Source: Solibacillus silvestris_B (GTDB taxonomy: Bacteria > Bacillota > Bacilli > Bacillales_A > Planococcaceae). Taken from it: 64,000 nucleotides of DNA. Positions within the stretch are counted from its first letter, which is position 1, and the number at the start of each line of letters is the position of its first letter. Below are positions 17,379-28,300 of the stretch, piece by piece. The DNA lies in the NCBI RefSeq assembly GCF_051967575.1, contig NZ_JBQCJW010000020.1:1-64000 (forward strand), given 5' to 3'. The translations under genes and the position numbers were made by a program. A model generated the notes under the pieces. That model had not been told where the DNA came from. It saw nothing but the letters and a program-made list of their open reading frames with translations, and ran no database searches.

Positions 17379-18266
17379 ATGGAGATTGAACAGCTTCAAT
17401 ATTTCAAAACCGTTGCTACAATGCAACATATGACACGTGCGGCGGAAGTTTTAGCGATTTCCCAGCCAGCGTTAAGCAAATCGATTGCAAACATTGAGCA
17501 GCATCTCGGTGTACCGTTGTTTAGCCGTGAAGGACGCTCGATTTATTTAAACCGTTTTGGCGAGCTTTTTTTACAAAGCGTGAATGTGATTTTGGATGAG
17601 TACGAGCATATTAAAGAAGAATTTGAGGATATTGTTAAGCCAGGTTCAGGGGAAGTGTCCTTTGGCTTTATTCACACGCTCGGCATGGAAGTCGTGCCGG
17701 AACTGATTGCTTCGACAAGCGAGGCATTTCCGAATATGCAATTTTCCTTAACACAAGCGACTTCGTTGAGTTTATTGAAGCGGCTTGAAGAAGGGGCCAT
17801 CGATTTGTGCCTATCACAAAAAATCGAGTCAAAAGTGATTGAAATCGAAACAGAGGAGCTGTTTGTCGAGGAGCTTTTCGTCATTGTCCCGACAACGCAT
17901 CCATTGGCAAAGAAAGATGCCGTAAAATTGGAAGAAGTAAAAAATGAACCGTTTATTGCGATCAAAAAAGGGAATTCACTCCGCCAATTAGTCGACGAGC
18001 TGTTTTTGGAAGAAGGGATTCAGCTTAAAACAACATTTGCCGCGGAGGAGATGCATACAGTGGCAGGGTTTGTTGGAGCAGGAATGGGCATTTCACTCAT
18101 CCCGAATATTAAAGGGCTTGACCATTATAAAGTGAAACGTTTAAAGGTCGATCCGCCATGCTATCGCTCAGTCGGGGTATCATGGGCGAAAAACCGTTAT
18201 TTGCCGCCAGCAGTAGCTGAATTTAGGCAGTATTTATTGGATTATTTCCAGCAAAGAGAAGAGTGA
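17379..18266 (+). CDS. LysR-family transcriptional regulator
   Basis: 295 residues. An N-terminal winged helix (1-60: MEIEQLQYFKTVATMQHMTR, AISQPALSKSIANIEQ) is followed by a periplasmic-binding-like effector domain starting at GEVSFGFIHTLGMEVVPEL. The effector is unknown. LysR genes often regulate the divergent neighbour, here the esterase, so the 196-base gap between them may contain its operator; no clear T-N11-A dyad was established. The next gene overlaps its stop. Confidence 0.9.
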   Translation: MEIEQLQYFKTVATMQHMTRAAEVLAISQPALSKSIANIEQHLGVPLFSREGRSIYLNRFGELFLQSVNVILDEYEHIKEEFEDIVKPGSGEVSFGFIHTLGMEVVPELIASTSEAFPNMQFSLTQATSLSLLKRLEEGAIDLCLSQKIESKVIEIETEELFVEELFVIVPTTHPLAKKDAVKLEEVKNEPFIAIKKGNSLRQLVDELFLEEGIQLKTTFAAEEMHTVAGFVGAGMGISLIPNIKGLDHYKVKRLKVDPPCYRSVGVSWAKNRYLPPAVAEFRQYLLDYFQQREE

Positions 18267-19114
18267 AAAGAATGGAACATCGCACGCAATTTATAAAATG
18301 GCTGAAAAAGCATGAAATAAATGCCCAGGAAAAATGGCTCGAGCAATTTGAATCAGCGACTAATGGACTGGAGCAATCGATTGTAAATATCGCCTTATTA
18401 TATAAGCAGTATGAAGATTTCGCATGCATGTACAATTTGCTCGAAAATGCTGTCGCAAGCCAAAATGCAGATGCAATGTATGAGCTGGCAAACTGCTATT
18501 TTGAAGCGCTTGACGGGAGAGGCAATGAGCATCAGGCATTCACATTATACGAAAAGGCTGCTCTATTAGGGCACTGTGAGGCGATGAATAATTTGGCGGA
18601 TATGTATTTGAACGGGGAGGCAACGGAGGTTGACGAGGCAAAAGCACTGTATTGGTTTGAAAAGGCTGCACAACTCGGTGTTGCGGAAGCGATGTTTACG
18701 CTCGGACTGATGCATGAGCAAGGAATAGGAACAGATTGCAATGAGGCACTGGCCTTTGCTTACTATCATTGCAGCGCCAAACAGCAGGACGTCGAAGCAA
18801 TGTATCGTCTTGGAATGATCTTTTTTTCGGGAGAACTTGGGCAGCGTCAAGATGGAGCAGAGGCTGTAAAATGGTTTTTAAAAGCGAGCGAGCAATTCCA
18901 TGTCGATGCGATTTTTAATTTAGGATATTGCTATGAATATGGTTGCGGGGTTGATCAGCATATCGAGAAAGCGATTTACTACTATAAACAGGCAAGCTTA
19001 CTGGGAGATATAGAGGCGACAAAAAAAGCAGTGACCTATTATGAGCGAATTGATAGAGCGGCGGCTATGAAGTGGCAAGAAAAACTAACAAAGCTGGAAA
19101 ATGAATCCGAGTGA
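18263..19114 (+). CDS. Sel1-like (SEL1/TPR) repeat protein
   Basis: 283 residues with about five Sel1-type helical repeats between 70 and 265, recognisable by A-x-x-x-L-(A/G)-x-x-Y/M ... A-x-x-(W/Y)-(F/Y)-x-K-A-A, for example EAKALYWFEKAAQLGVAEAM. No signal peptide or membrane helix. Such repeats mediate protein-protein contacts; the partner is unknown. GTG 18263 overlaps the lysR stop by 4 bases (GTGA), which suggests translational coupling; ATG 18272 is an alternative. Confidence 0.82.
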   Translation: MKRMEHRTQFIKWLKKHEINAQEKWLEQFESATNGLEQSIVNIALLYKQYEDFACMYNLLENAVASQNADAMYELANCYFEALDGRGNEHQAFTLYEKAALLGHCEAMNNLADMYLNGEATEVDEAKALYWFEKAAQLGVAEAMFTLGLMHEQGIGTDCNEALAFAYYHCSAKQQDVEAMYRLGMIFFSGELGQRQDGAEAVKWFLKASEQFHVDAIFNLGYCYEYGCGVDQHIEKAIYYYKQASLLGDIEATKKAVTYYERIDRAAAMKWQEKLTKLENESE

Positions 19115-19244
19115 AATAAGAATGCCTGTAAAGCTCAATAAGTCTGACGAAAATTAGCCACATTTAGATGACATTTTGAGGTTTATTTTCACATAATAAT
19201 AGGAAATATACTATAAGGGGAAAGCAACAAGGAGGGGAAGTATC

Positions 19245-19736
19245 ATGTTTATGTATGCAGTACCACAATTCTCTTCTCATCATAGTGAGGAAAGTATTCA
19301 AAAACTCCAGCAAATGCTATTGGAGCAACGAGAGAATTTAACGACGCTATGTACAATCGTTGAATATTTAAAAGGGTTTGGCCAAACAGGGCTGGATTCC
19401 AAAGATGTCATCAAATACAATCAAAAAATTCAAATAATGACCGACAAACAAACGAGCCGTTATAATAAAATCGATGAGCTCATCAATACAAATATTATTC
19501 AAATGAAAAAGGGAAAAACAACAGATAATACTGCACTTATAAATGGGAAGGAAGTTCGGAAAATCGAATCAGGCATCCGCACATTAAAACTGTTTGCCAG
19601 TGATGCGATCAATATGCTGGATCCCCAAAAAAATATTGAAAACCGCAGCTCCGAACGAATCCGTTATTTTGATAAGCGCTCGGCAACATTGGAAGCTGAA
19701 ATAATCGCATTAACAAAGCAACTTTCTTTTGAATAG
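19245..19736 (+). CDS. Hypothetical helical protein
   Basis: I do not recognise this 163-residue protein. It is predicted to be mostly alpha-helical and charged, with coiled-coil character at about 18-75 (EESIQKLQQMLLEQRENLTT) and 105-163; there is no signal peptide or membrane segment. ATG 19245 follows AAGGAGGGGAAG, a strong site. It stands alone before a terminator and upstream of the HemAT gene, which may be coincidental. Confidence 0.7.
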   Translation: MFMYAVPQFSSHHSEESIQKLQQMLLEQRENLTTLCTIVEYLKGFGQTGLDSKDVIKYNQKIQIMTDKQTSRYNKIDELINTNIIQMKKGKTTDNTALINGKEVRKIESGIRTLKLFASDAINMLDPQKNIENRSSERIRYFDKRSATLEAEIIALTKQLSFE

Positions 19737-19742
19737 TAAACG

Positions 19743-19787
19743 GAAGCAATCCTGTCTTTAAAATGTTGGAGAAGGATTGCTTTTGTA
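19743..19787 (+). terminator. Terminator after the 163-residue protein gene
   Basis: AAGCAATCC / GGATTGCTT with a 21-base loop, then TTTTG. Confidence 0.7.
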
Positions 19788-20120
19788 TATTAAAATTTGT
19801 AAAATCTATTAGGGATAATGGTAAGTATTATAAATGTGAAGCTTTTGATATATTTTCCCACCGGAATATTGATCAAAGGACGATGTAACTATTTATTATT
19901 AACTACTAGAGTGGCATATAATATAGTGCAAAAGCATAGAAATAAGAGAACTGTATATCTTTCATCATAGAGCGTCTCTATAATGGAAATGTTATGAAAC
20001 TGTAAACTTTGTTCCAACTATAAAATGATATAACAACAGACTTAGAGCAGCATACACAATTACACAGTCGCATCATATAAAGATAAAACAAAAAAGTAAA
20101 TCCTAAAAGTGAGGTTGCAA
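19788..20120. other. AT-rich upstream region of hemAT
   Basis: No gene is seen in these 333 bases. A TATAAT at 19979-19984 has no good -35. A TAAA...GATAT arrangement near 19999-20028 only loosely resembles a SigD motility promoter, since the spacer is wrong. The hemAT promoter is presumably here but is not assigned. Confidence 0.35.
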
Positions 20121-21416
20121 ATGTTTTTTAAGAAGAAGGAATTAAAGGAACAAGAAAATCCATTATCGCATGAAAATGTTAAGCTTGCGTATGTAGCGGA
20201 CGCAGAAATTAGAAAACAGCTTCAAATGCTGAACTTAACAACAGAAGATTTGAAATACTTGAAAGGTTTAAAGCCTTATGTTGATGAAAGCATCGAAAAT
20301 ATTATCGATACCTTTTATAAAAATTTGGGGATGGAAGCAAGCTTAGTTGAAATAATTAATAAACATAGCTCAGTGGACCGTTTAAAAGTAACTTTAAAAG
20401 CGCATATTTGCGAAATGTTCGGCGGGGTTATTGATGAAGCATATTTTGAGAAGCGCAAAAAAATCGCGCGTGTGCATGTTCATATAGGATTAAAGACGAA
20501 ATGGTATATTGGCGCATTCCAAAGCTTATTAATCGATTTTATTCGTCTCGTTCAAATGCATATCGAAGGTGACGAGCAGCGCTTCCATACAATTGCGGCA
20601 ATATCGAAAATGCTGAACTTTGAGCAGCAAATCGTTTTGGAGGAATATGAAGCAGTTGTAGAATCCATGAAAGAAAAGATGAAAGAGGACAAGCGTAATA
20701 TAGGGAATTCAATCATCGCGTCATCTTCCAACTTAGCGGCAATTTCCGAACAGACAAATGCGTCATTCCAGCAGTTGACCGCTCAATCCGATGTCATAAT
20801 TTCTTATTCGAAAAAGGCCAATGGTATGTCTTCGGCTGCAGCTGAACAAGCGCATCAAGGGAAAATGCAAATTCAGCAGCAATCAGAGAGCATGAACGCC
20901 ATTCATAATTCCGTGGCAATGATTTCATCAGAGATTGATAAGCTTGCGGAAATTTCAAAAGAGATGGAATCGACAATGGGAATCGTTACAAATATAGCGA
21001 ACCAAACAAATTTATTAGCGCTAAATGCTGCAATAGAGGCGGCGCGTGCCGGAGAAGCGGGCAAAGGCTTTGGTGTTGTGGCGGGAGAAGTGCGAAAGCT
21101 GTCAGAACAAACAAAGGATTCGGCAGTGAATGTGGAAGAACTATTGCAGAATACAAATATTCGCACGACGAAGCTTCTTGAGTCATTACAAGAAATAAAA
21201 TCAGCTGTGCGTGTTGGTGAAGAGAGTATGGAAAACACGGAAGTTCAGTTCACCGCGATTGTCGAATCAATGACCGAAACACAAAAACAAAACAATTTGG
21301 TGGAGCTGGAATTAGAGCAAATCGGGGATATAATTTCGGATCTTGGCCGTGCATTTGATGAAGTAACGTTATCCGCAGATACACTGGCACAAATATCCCA
21401 AAATCTAGAAGAATAA
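20121..21416 (+). CDS. hemAT: Haem-based aerotaxis transducer HemAT
   Basis: A soluble chemoreceptor that senses O2 through a globin-coupled sensor and signals to CheA. Residues about 15-180 form the protoglobin domain, with the likely haem-ligating His119 in VHVHIGLKTKW and Tyr66 in the distal region (DTFYKNLG). Residues about 200-431 are the methyl-accepting domain with the conserved hairpin tip QTNLLALNAAIEAARAGE. There is no membrane helix. ATG 20121 gives 431 residues, nearly the length of B. subtilis HemAT; GTG 20109 lies inside the ribosome site. Confidence 0.93.
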   Translation: MFFKKKELKEQENPLSHENVKLAYVADAEIRKQLQMLNLTTEDLKYLKGLKPYVDESIENIIDTFYKNLGMEASLVEIINKHSSVDRLKVTLKAHICEMFGGVIDEAYFEKRKKIARVHVHIGLKTKWYIGAFQSLLIDFIRLVQMHIEGDEQRFHTIAAISKMLNFEQQIVLEEYEAVVESMKEKMKEDKRNIGNSIIASSSNLAAISEQTNASFQQLTAQSDVIISYSKKANGMSSAAAEQAHQGKMQIQQQSESMNAIHNSVAMISSEIDKLAEISKEMESTMGIVTNIANQTNLLALNAAIEAARAGEAGKGFGVVAGEVRKLSEQTKDSAVNVEELLQNTNIRTTKLLESLQEIKSAVRVGEESMENTEVQFTAIVESMTETQKQNNLVELELEQIGDIISDLGRAFDEVTLSADTLAQISQNLEE

Positions 21417-21429
21417 TATGAATAAGCAA

Positions 21430-21468
21430 TGCTGTGCCGAAAGCCCGTCCTTTCCGCACAGCTTTTTG
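21430..21468 (+). terminator. Terminator of hemAT
   Basis: GCTGTGC...GCACAGC stem followed by TTTTT. Confidence 0.75.
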
Positions 21469-21600
21469 ATGGGCAAGTACATATAAGCTGTTCAACGTAA
21501 CCCACATAATAACAGACATCATTTTACGTTATTTTGCGCAAAATATGTTTTATCATTGTGCATCCTTAATCGTCAATATACTTGTGAAAGTAAAATGATG

Positions 21601-21715
21601 CGGGCGTGAAAAATTGTAATAGCCGCTCTACTTTTCACACCCAACAAACTCTCCAAGTATACATAGTAATTATAAGAATCGGGCATTGGTTTTGAAAATT
21701 GTAATATCCGCCTGA
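21601..21715 (+). repeat. Imperfect direct repeat upstream of hemY
   Basis: TGAAAAATTGTAATAGCCGC (from 21607) recurs as TGAAAATTGTAATATCCGC (from 21692), about 85 bases apart, each preceded by CGGGC. The first copy also lies in an inverted repeat, GGGCGTGAAAA / TTTTCACACCC. It could bind a regulator of hemY, or be a decayed duplication. The rest of the 362-base gap is featureless. Confidence 0.45.
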
Positions 21716-21778
21716 CCAAATTTTGCGTGGAAAAGATTATACTAATAGAAGAAGAGCGAACGAAATGGGAGAGATAAA

Positions 21779-23164
21779 ATGAAAACAGTAGTAGTTATAG
21801 GCGGCGGCATTACCGGACTTTGCACAATGCATTATTTAAAAAATCAAATGCATGAAAAAAATATCGAAGCACGGCTAGTATTAATCGAAAAAAACCAATA
21901 TTTGGGCGGCAAAATACATTCGGCGCGTGAAGGAAGCTTTATTATGGAAACGGGCGCGGATTCGATAGTAGCGCGTCATCCGGGGGTGCTGGAGCTTGTA
22001 AAGGAACTGAATTTTGAGTCACAGCTCGTATATAACGAAACAGGAATATCCTATATTCATACAAATAATGAGCTGCATGCAATTCCGGCAGGGTCTACAT
22101 TCGGTATTCCGATGAGCATAGAATCACTTATGTCGAGCACACTGCTATCGGAAGAAGGAAAGGAAAGAGCGCTTCAGGATTCGGAAATTCCGAATACATC
22201 CTTTACGAAAGAAAGTTCAATCGGCATGTTTTTAGAATACTTTTTAGGTGAGGAAATTGTGCGCAAGCAAATCGCCCCGGTGTTGGCGGGTGTTTACTCA
22301 GGGGATTTGTATCAATTAAGCTTAGCATCAACCTTGCCTTATTTAGTGGATTACAAAAACAATTACGGCTCGATTATAAAAGGCTTTGAGGCAAATCGCG
22401 AGCAATTCGAAAAAGCGGCGAACAAGAAATTCATCTCATTCCGGAATGGTTTATCCACATTGATTGATCGCTTGGAAGAGCAGCTGCCGGAAGTCGAATT
22501 CATTAAAAAGACGGCGACAAAGCAAGTGCGTAAAGTCGGCGAGCAGTATGAGGTCATATTGGAGGAAGAAACGATTTTGGCGGATATAGTTGTGCTGGCT
22601 GTTCCGAACGATACGGTGCGAAATGTGCTGCAGGACGAATCGCTCGATGAACAGCTCGAAAAATTCACAACGGCATCAGCTTTAACCATGTATGTCGGAT
22701 TTGATGTGCCGGATAGTGTATTGCCGGCAGATGGCACAGGATTTATCGTCTCGCATAATAGCGATTTAGTTTGCAATGCTTCGACATGGACGAGCCGTAA
22801 ATGGAAGCATACGTCAGCGGAAGGAAACTTACTCGTCCGTTTATTTTATAAAAATATTAATCCGCGCTACGAAGAGCTTGCGGCGATGTCCGATGAAGCA
22901 TTGACAAAAGTCGCATTGGAAGATATTCGTTTAAGTTTAGGCATTGAAGCCGAGCCGGCAGTCGTAAATGTGACGAAATGGCTTGACCAAATGCCGCGCT
23001 ATGATTTAGCGCACAACGAAGCATTATCGAATGTCGTTCGACAGTTGCAAACACACTATCCGAACCTCTTATTAGCAGGGTGCTCTTATTTTGGTGTAGG
23101 GATTGGCGCATGCATTCAAAACGGAAAAAAAACGGCGGAACAGATTATTGAGCGAATTATGTAA
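21779..23164 (+). CDS. hemY: Coproporphyrinogen III oxidase / protoporphyrinogen oxidase HemY (CgoX)
   Basis: A FAD-dependent oxidase of haem synthesis. In Firmicutes this enzyme works in the coproporphyrin-dependent route, oxidising coproporphyrinogen III to coproporphyrin III. The FAD-binding GGGITGL is at residues 8-14, followed by the acidic VLIEKNQYLGGKIHS segment; the C-terminal FAD contact is GVGIGACIQNGKKTAEQI. 461 residues is the usual length. ATG 21779 follows GGGAGAG. hemE and hemH, its B. subtilis partners, are not adjacent here. Confidence 0.93.
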   Translation: MKTVVVIGGGITGLCTMHYLKNQMHEKNIEARLVLIEKNQYLGGKIHSAREGSFIMETGADSIVARHPGVLELVKELNFESQLVYNETGISYIHTNNELHAIPAGSTFGIPMSIESLMSSTLLSEEGKERALQDSEIPNTSFTKESSIGMFLEYFLGEEIVRKQIAPVLAGVYSGDLYQLSLASTLPYLVDYKNNYGSIIKGFEANREQFEKAANKKFISFRNGLSTLIDRLEEQLPEVEFIKKTATKQVRKVGEQYEVILEEETILADIVVLAVPNDTVRNVLQDESLDEQLEKFTTASALTMYVGFDVPDSVLPADGTGFIVSHNSDLVCNASTWTSRKWKHTSAEGNLLVRLFYKNINPRYEELAAMSDEALTKVALEDIRLSLGIEAEPAVVNVTKWLDQMPRYDLAHNEALSNVVRQLQTHYPNLLLAGCSYFGVGIGACIQNGKKTAEQIIERIM

Positions 23165-23191
23165 AGAAATACTTTATTCGGTTAAAGGGTA

Positions 23192-23220
23192 TTGACGTAA
23201 CATTCAGATAACGATATGAT
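23192..23220 (+). promoter_or_regulatory. SigA promoter of the yitJ-metH operon
   Basis: TTGACG (23192-23197), 17 bases, TATGAT (23215-23220); it lies ahead of the SAM riboswitch. Confidence 0.8.
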
Positions 23221-23310
23221 GCATTTAACCTAATTCGGTTCTTTTATATGTTCCGTATTCAGCTGCGATTATGTTGAGGCATAATTGCTTTATTTTAAAA
23301 ATCATAAAAT

Positions 23311-23468
23311 ATTCTTATCGAGAGAAGTTGAGGGACTGGCCCGATGAAACTTCAGCAACCAACGAAAAGTCAGGTGCTAAATCCAGTGGCGAATGCCAGA
23401 AGATGAGAAGGAACGCAAATGTTGAATTGTTAAGCCTTCTTTTATTATTTGAAAGAGGGCTTTTTCGT
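23311..23468 (+). ncRNA. SAM-I riboswitch (S-box leader) with terminator
   Basis: The aptamer core runs CTTATCGAGAGAAGTTGAGG, GGACTGGCCCGATGAA, CTTCAGCAACC, GGTGCTAAATCC and GATGAGAAGGA (about 23313-23412), the canonical S-box order. The expression platform ends in AGCCTTCTTT...GAAAGAGGGCT followed by TTTTT (23431-23467). When S-adenosylmethionine is abundant the terminator forms and yitJ-metH is switched off. Confidence 0.97.
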
Positions 23469-23512
23469 ATTGTTAGTTGACTGAAAATACTGTAAATAAT
23501 GGAGTGAAAGCA

Positions 23513-25357
23513 ATGGGATTACGAGAAGATTTAAAAACGCGTGTTTTAACGGCAGACGGCGCCATCGGAACATTACTTTATTCATACGGGCTGGATTATT
23601 GTCATGAGGAGATGAATATTGCACGCCCGGAAATTATCGGAAAAATCCATGGTGAATATATTGCTGCTGGTGCAGATATTATCCAGACAAATACATATGG
23701 TGCAAATGCGATCAAGCTTGCGCGCTATGGCTATGAAAACCGTGTAAAGGAATTCAATGAGGCCGCATTGAAGATCGCAAAACGTGCGGCTGCTCCAGGA
23801 GGGCAATATGTTTTGGCGACGGTTGGCGGTATTCGCGGCATCCGCAAAAGCGATGCGACATTGGACGAAATATTAGCCGCATTTCAAGAGCAGGCAGAGG
23901 TGTTGCTTGCCGGTGAACCAGACGGATTTTTATTGGAGACGTATTATGATTTTGAAGAGCTTTCGCATTGTGTCTATCTATTGCGTGCGATGACGGATTT
24001 GCCGATTATTGCACAAGTGACGATGCAGGAGCCGGGCGTGCTCCAAAATTTAATGACATTCAATGAAGCGCTTCATGATCTTGAAAGATTAGGCGCAGAT
24101 ATTGTCGGGAGCAATTGCCGATTGGGACCATATCATACAATTCAGGCATTTGAAGGGGTGAATCTGCCGAAAAAGGCCTTTTTATCGGCATACCCCAATG
24201 CTTCGCTTTTAGATATAGAAGACGGCCGGGTAGTATATGAATCGGAAACGGATTATTTTGCACGTGCAGCCGTTGAACTTGTCAATCAAGGTGTCCGCTT
24301 AATTGGTGGTTGCTGTGGAACGACACCTAAGCATATTGCAGCGGTAAAGCAGCGTTTGGCGAAAGTAAAGCCAATTGAAACAAAGGAAGAGAAACACGGG
24401 CATACACAATTTGTCCGTGTTCCGGAGCCACGTAAGCAAGAACCGCTCCACGAAAAAGCAAAACGTGAGCGCTCTGTCATTGTGGAACTTGATACACCGC
24501 GTCATTTAGAAATTGATGGATTTGTTGAAGGGGCAAAACAACTGGCAAAAGCGGGAGCCGATGTCATTATGATGGCTGACAACTCACTTGCTTCGCCGCG
24601 TATAAGCAATATTGCGATGGCTGCTATTTTAAAGGAGCACGGGATTCGTTCGTTGCCGCATTTAACGTGCCGTGACCGGAATTTAATTGGGCTTCAATCG
24701 CATTTAATGGGGCTTGATGCACTGGAACTGCATGATATTCTGGTTGTGACAGGGGATCCGACAAAAGTGGGTGATTTCCCTGGGGCGACTAGTGTGTATG
24801 ATGTTTCATCGATGGAGCTTATTTCACTTATTAAGCAATTGAATAAAGGGGGATCTTTCACAGGGAAGTCATTGCGCAAACAGGCGAACTTCTCAGTGGC
24901 TGCCGCATTTAACCCGAATGTGCGTGTGCTGGATCGAGCAGTCGCCCGTTTAGAGAAAAAAATCGAGCATGGTGCAGATTATTTCATTTCACAGCCGGTT
25001 TACACAAAAGAAAAAATTATAGAAATTTATAATGCGACAAAGCATTTGGACACACCGATCTATATTGGGATTATGCCGCTTACATCATCGCGCAGCGCGG
25101 AATTTCTGCACCACGAAGTACCAGGCATTAAACTGTCGGACGAGGTGTTGGCGCGAATGGCAGCATGCGGCGAAGATAAAGAAGCGGCAACGGCAGAAGG
25201 AATTGCCATTGCAAAAGAGCTGCTCGATACGGCGTGCCAATATTTTAATGGAATTTATTTAATTACTCCGTTTTTACGCTATGATATGACGCTTGAATTA
25301 ATGGAATATGTAAAACAATATGATGTGGAAAATAAAGGAGTTCAGTCAAATGTATAA
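23513..25357 (+). CDS. yitJ: Bifunctional homocysteine S-methyltransferase / methylenetetrahydrofolate reductase (YitJ)
   Basis: Two domains. Residues 1-300 are a homocysteine S-methyltransferase-like TIM barrel with zinc ligands in GSNCRLGP and GGCCGTTPKHI. Residues about 330-610 are a MetF-type reductase (LTCRDRNLIGLQSHLMGLDA, then VVTGDP and YFISQPVY) that makes 5-methyl-THF. 614 residues equals B. subtilis YitJ. ATG 23513 follows GGAGTG; upstream TTG 23477 overlaps the terminator. It supplies methyl-THF to the next gene, metH, with which it overlaps by 8 bases. Confidence 0.95.
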   Translation: MGLREDLKTRVLTADGAIGTLLYSYGLDYCHEEMNIARPEIIGKIHGEYIAAGADIIQTNTYGANAIKLARYGYENRVKEFNEAALKIAKRAAAPGGQYVLATVGGIRGIRKSDATLDEILAAFQEQAEVLLAGEPDGFLLETYYDFEELSHCVYLLRAMTDLPIIAQVTMQEPGVLQNLMTFNEALHDLERLGADIVGSNCRLGPYHTIQAFEGVNLPKKAFLSAYPNASLLDIEDGRVVYESETDYFARAAVELVNQGVRLIGGCCGTTPKHIAAVKQRLAKVKPIETKEEKHGHTQFVRVPEPRKQEPLHEKAKRERSVIVELDTPRHLEIDGFVEGAKQLAKAGADVIMMADNSLASPRISNIAMAAILKEHGIRSLPHLTCRDRNLIGLQSHLMGLDALELHDILVVTGDPTKVGDFPGATSVYDVSSMELISLIKQLNKGGSFTGKSLRKQANFSVAAAFNPNVRVLDRAVARLEKKIEHGADYFISQPVYTKEKIIEIYNATKHLDTPIYIGIMPLTSSRSAEFLHHEVPGIKLSDEVLARMAACGEDKEAATAEGIAIAKELLDTACQYFNGIYLITPFLRYDMTLELMEYVKQYDVENKGVQSNV

Positions 25358-28300
25358 CCACCCGATTCATGAGCAATTGCAAAAAAGAATATGTATCATC
25401 GATGGCGCCATGGGGACGATGCTTCAAGCTGAAAACTTAACATACGAAGATTTCGGCGGCGAAGAGTTGGACGGCTGTAATGAAAACTTAGTGCTGACAA
25501 GACCGGATGTATTAGGGAAAATACACCGCGCCTATTTAGAGGCAGGGGCAGATATTATTTGCACGAATACTTTTGGTGGGACGCCACTCGTATTAAATGA
25601 GTATGATTTAGGGGATAAAGCGATCGAGATTAATACGAAAGCTGTAGAAATTGCATTGGAGGCTACACGCGAATTTTCAACTCCAGACTGGCCGCGCTTT
25701 GTTGCAGGCGCAATCGGGCCTACGACAAAAACATTATCCGTTACAGGCGGGATTACATTCGAGGAGCTTGAGGAGAACTTTTATATACAGGCTAAAGCGC
25801 TAATTGAGGCAGGTTCCGATCTGCTATTGCTTGAAACGTCACAGGATATGCTTAATGTAAAGGCAGGAACGATAGCGATTAACCGTGCTTTCGAGGAACT
25901 TGGCAAAGAGATTCCGGTGATGATCTCAGGAACGATCGAGCCGATGGGAACAACATTGGCAGGACAGTCGATAGAGGCGTTCTACATTTCTATTGAGCAT
26001 ATTAAGCCATTATCTGTAGGGCTGAACTGTGCGACAGGCCCGGAATTTATGACGGATCATATTCGTTCTTTGTCAGAGCTTTCGAATGGCTATATTAGCT
26101 GTTATCCAAATGCGGGTCTTCCAGATGAGGAAGGATGCTATCACGAGACACCCGATTCTTTATCGAAAAAATTGCAAGGGTTTGCAGAAAAAGGCTGGTT
26201 AAATATCGTTGGTGGCTGTTGTGGCACGACACCTGCACATATTCAGGCGATCCGCGAGGCTGTGGATGGCTATGCGCCCCGCAAGCCAAAAGAAGTTACT
26301 CATGGCCATGTCGTTTCGGGTATTGAGCCGCTCCAATACGATGAGTCAATGCGCCCGCTATTCATCGGGGAGCGCACGAACGTAATCGGCTCTAGAAAAT
26401 TTAAAAATTTGATTATAGACGGAAAGTTTGAGGAAGCGGCTGAAATAGCGCGCGCGCAAGTGAAAAACGGTGCACATGTTATCGATATTTGTTTAGCAAA
26501 CCCTGACCGTGATGAAGCTGAAGATATGAAAAGCTTCATGAAGGAAGTTGTGAAAAAAGTGAAAGTGCCGCTTGTAATCGATTCAACCGATGAAAAAGTA
26601 ATGGAAGCGGCGCTTAAGTTTTCGCAAGGAAAGGCGATTATTAACTCGATCAACTTGGAAGATGGAGAAGAGCGCTTTGATGCGGTTATGCCGCTTGTGA
26701 AGAAATACGGTGCTGCACTTGTTGTCGGTACGATTGATGAAACGGGGATGGCTGTCACACGCGAGAAAAAGCTGGAAGTTGCAAAGCGTTCCTATAAGTT
26801 ATTGACGGAAAAATGGGGCATGTCGCCAGAGGATATTATTTTTGATCCGTTAATGTTCCCTGTAGGCACAGGAGATGAACAATATATCGGAGCAGCCGAG
26901 GAAACGATTGAAGGAATCCGCCTCATTAAAGAAAACTTGCCGGGCTGTTTAACAGTGCTCGGTGTAAGCAATGTTTCATTCGGTTTGCCGCCGGTTGGCC
27001 GTGAAGTACTGAATGCTGTGTATTTATATCACTGTACACAGGCCGGATTGGATTATGCGATCGTCAATACAGAAAAACTGGAGCGCTATGCATCAATTCC
27101 GGAAGAGGAAATCAAACTGGCGAATGATCTCATATTTAATACGAATGATGAAACATTGGCTGTATTTACCGATTTTTACCGTGATAAAAAGAAAGAAGCA
27201 ATTGTAAAGGAATTGCCCGCGACAGTTGAAGCGCGTCTTGCATATTACATATTGGAAGGCACGAAGGAAGGGTTAATTAAAGATTTGGATGATGCACTGC
27301 AAACATTTGATTCGCCGCTTGACATTATTAACGGTCCTTTAATGGCAGGGATGGCGGAAGTCGGTCGTCTCTTTAACGATAACCAGCTAATCGTTGCCGA
27401 AGTATTGCAAAGCGCTGGAGTGATGAAGGCTGCCGTTGCCCATTTAGAGCAGTTTATGGAAAAGGGCGATACGAGTGCAAGCAAAGGGACGATGGTGCTG
27501 GCGACTGTAAAAGGCGACGTGCATGACATCGGAAAAAATCTGGTCGATATTATTTTAAGTAATAACGGCTATCGTGTTGTAGATTTAGGTATTAAAGTAA
27601 CACCGGCCCAGCTGATTGAAACAATACGCAAAGAAAAGCCGGATTTCATAGGTTTATCGGGTCTGCTCGTAAAGTCAGCACAGCAGATGGTCATTACGGC
27701 ACAGGATTTCAAGGAAGCAGGCATTGATGTCCCCATTTTAGTTGGTGGCGCGGCGTTATCGCGACGCTTTACAGAAACGAAAATTGCCGATCAATATGAA
27801 GGACCCGTCATTTATTCCAAAGATGCGATGCAAGGCTTGGAACAGGCGAATCGATTAATGAATCCGAATGAACGTGATGCCCTATTGGAGGAGTTGCGCG
27901 ATTCGCGGGAAAAACGTCTGGAATCTGATGCAAAGCGAGCATCCCGCCCAGCAGTAGCAGTAGCCGAAAAGCCGGTTCGTACAGTGAATGATGCACAAGT
28001 ATTTATGCCGAAGGATTTAGTGCCACATATTAAACGAGATTATTCGGTCGCCCATTTGCAGCCATATGTGAATATGCGCACATTAATCGGACATCATTTA
28101 GGATTAAAGGGGAATTTGGATCAATTGCTTGCAGCTCAAGATGAACGTGCGACTTTGTTGAATGATTTAGTGAAAGGCTATTTAAATAGCGATGTATTGT
28201 CGGCATCCGGTATGTATCAATTTTTCCCTGCGCAATCAGATGGGGATGATGTAGTCGTATATAGTCCGGAAGATGCGAAAACGGAAATACAACGCTTTAC

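Noticed and set aside
19190..19225. SigB promoter before the 163-residue protein (GTTTAT at 19180s)
   Set aside because: The -10 region (AGGAAA) matches the SigB consensus poorly.
23271..23480. 69-codon frame in front of yitJ
   Set aside because: It is entirely explained by the SAM-I riboswitch and its terminator.
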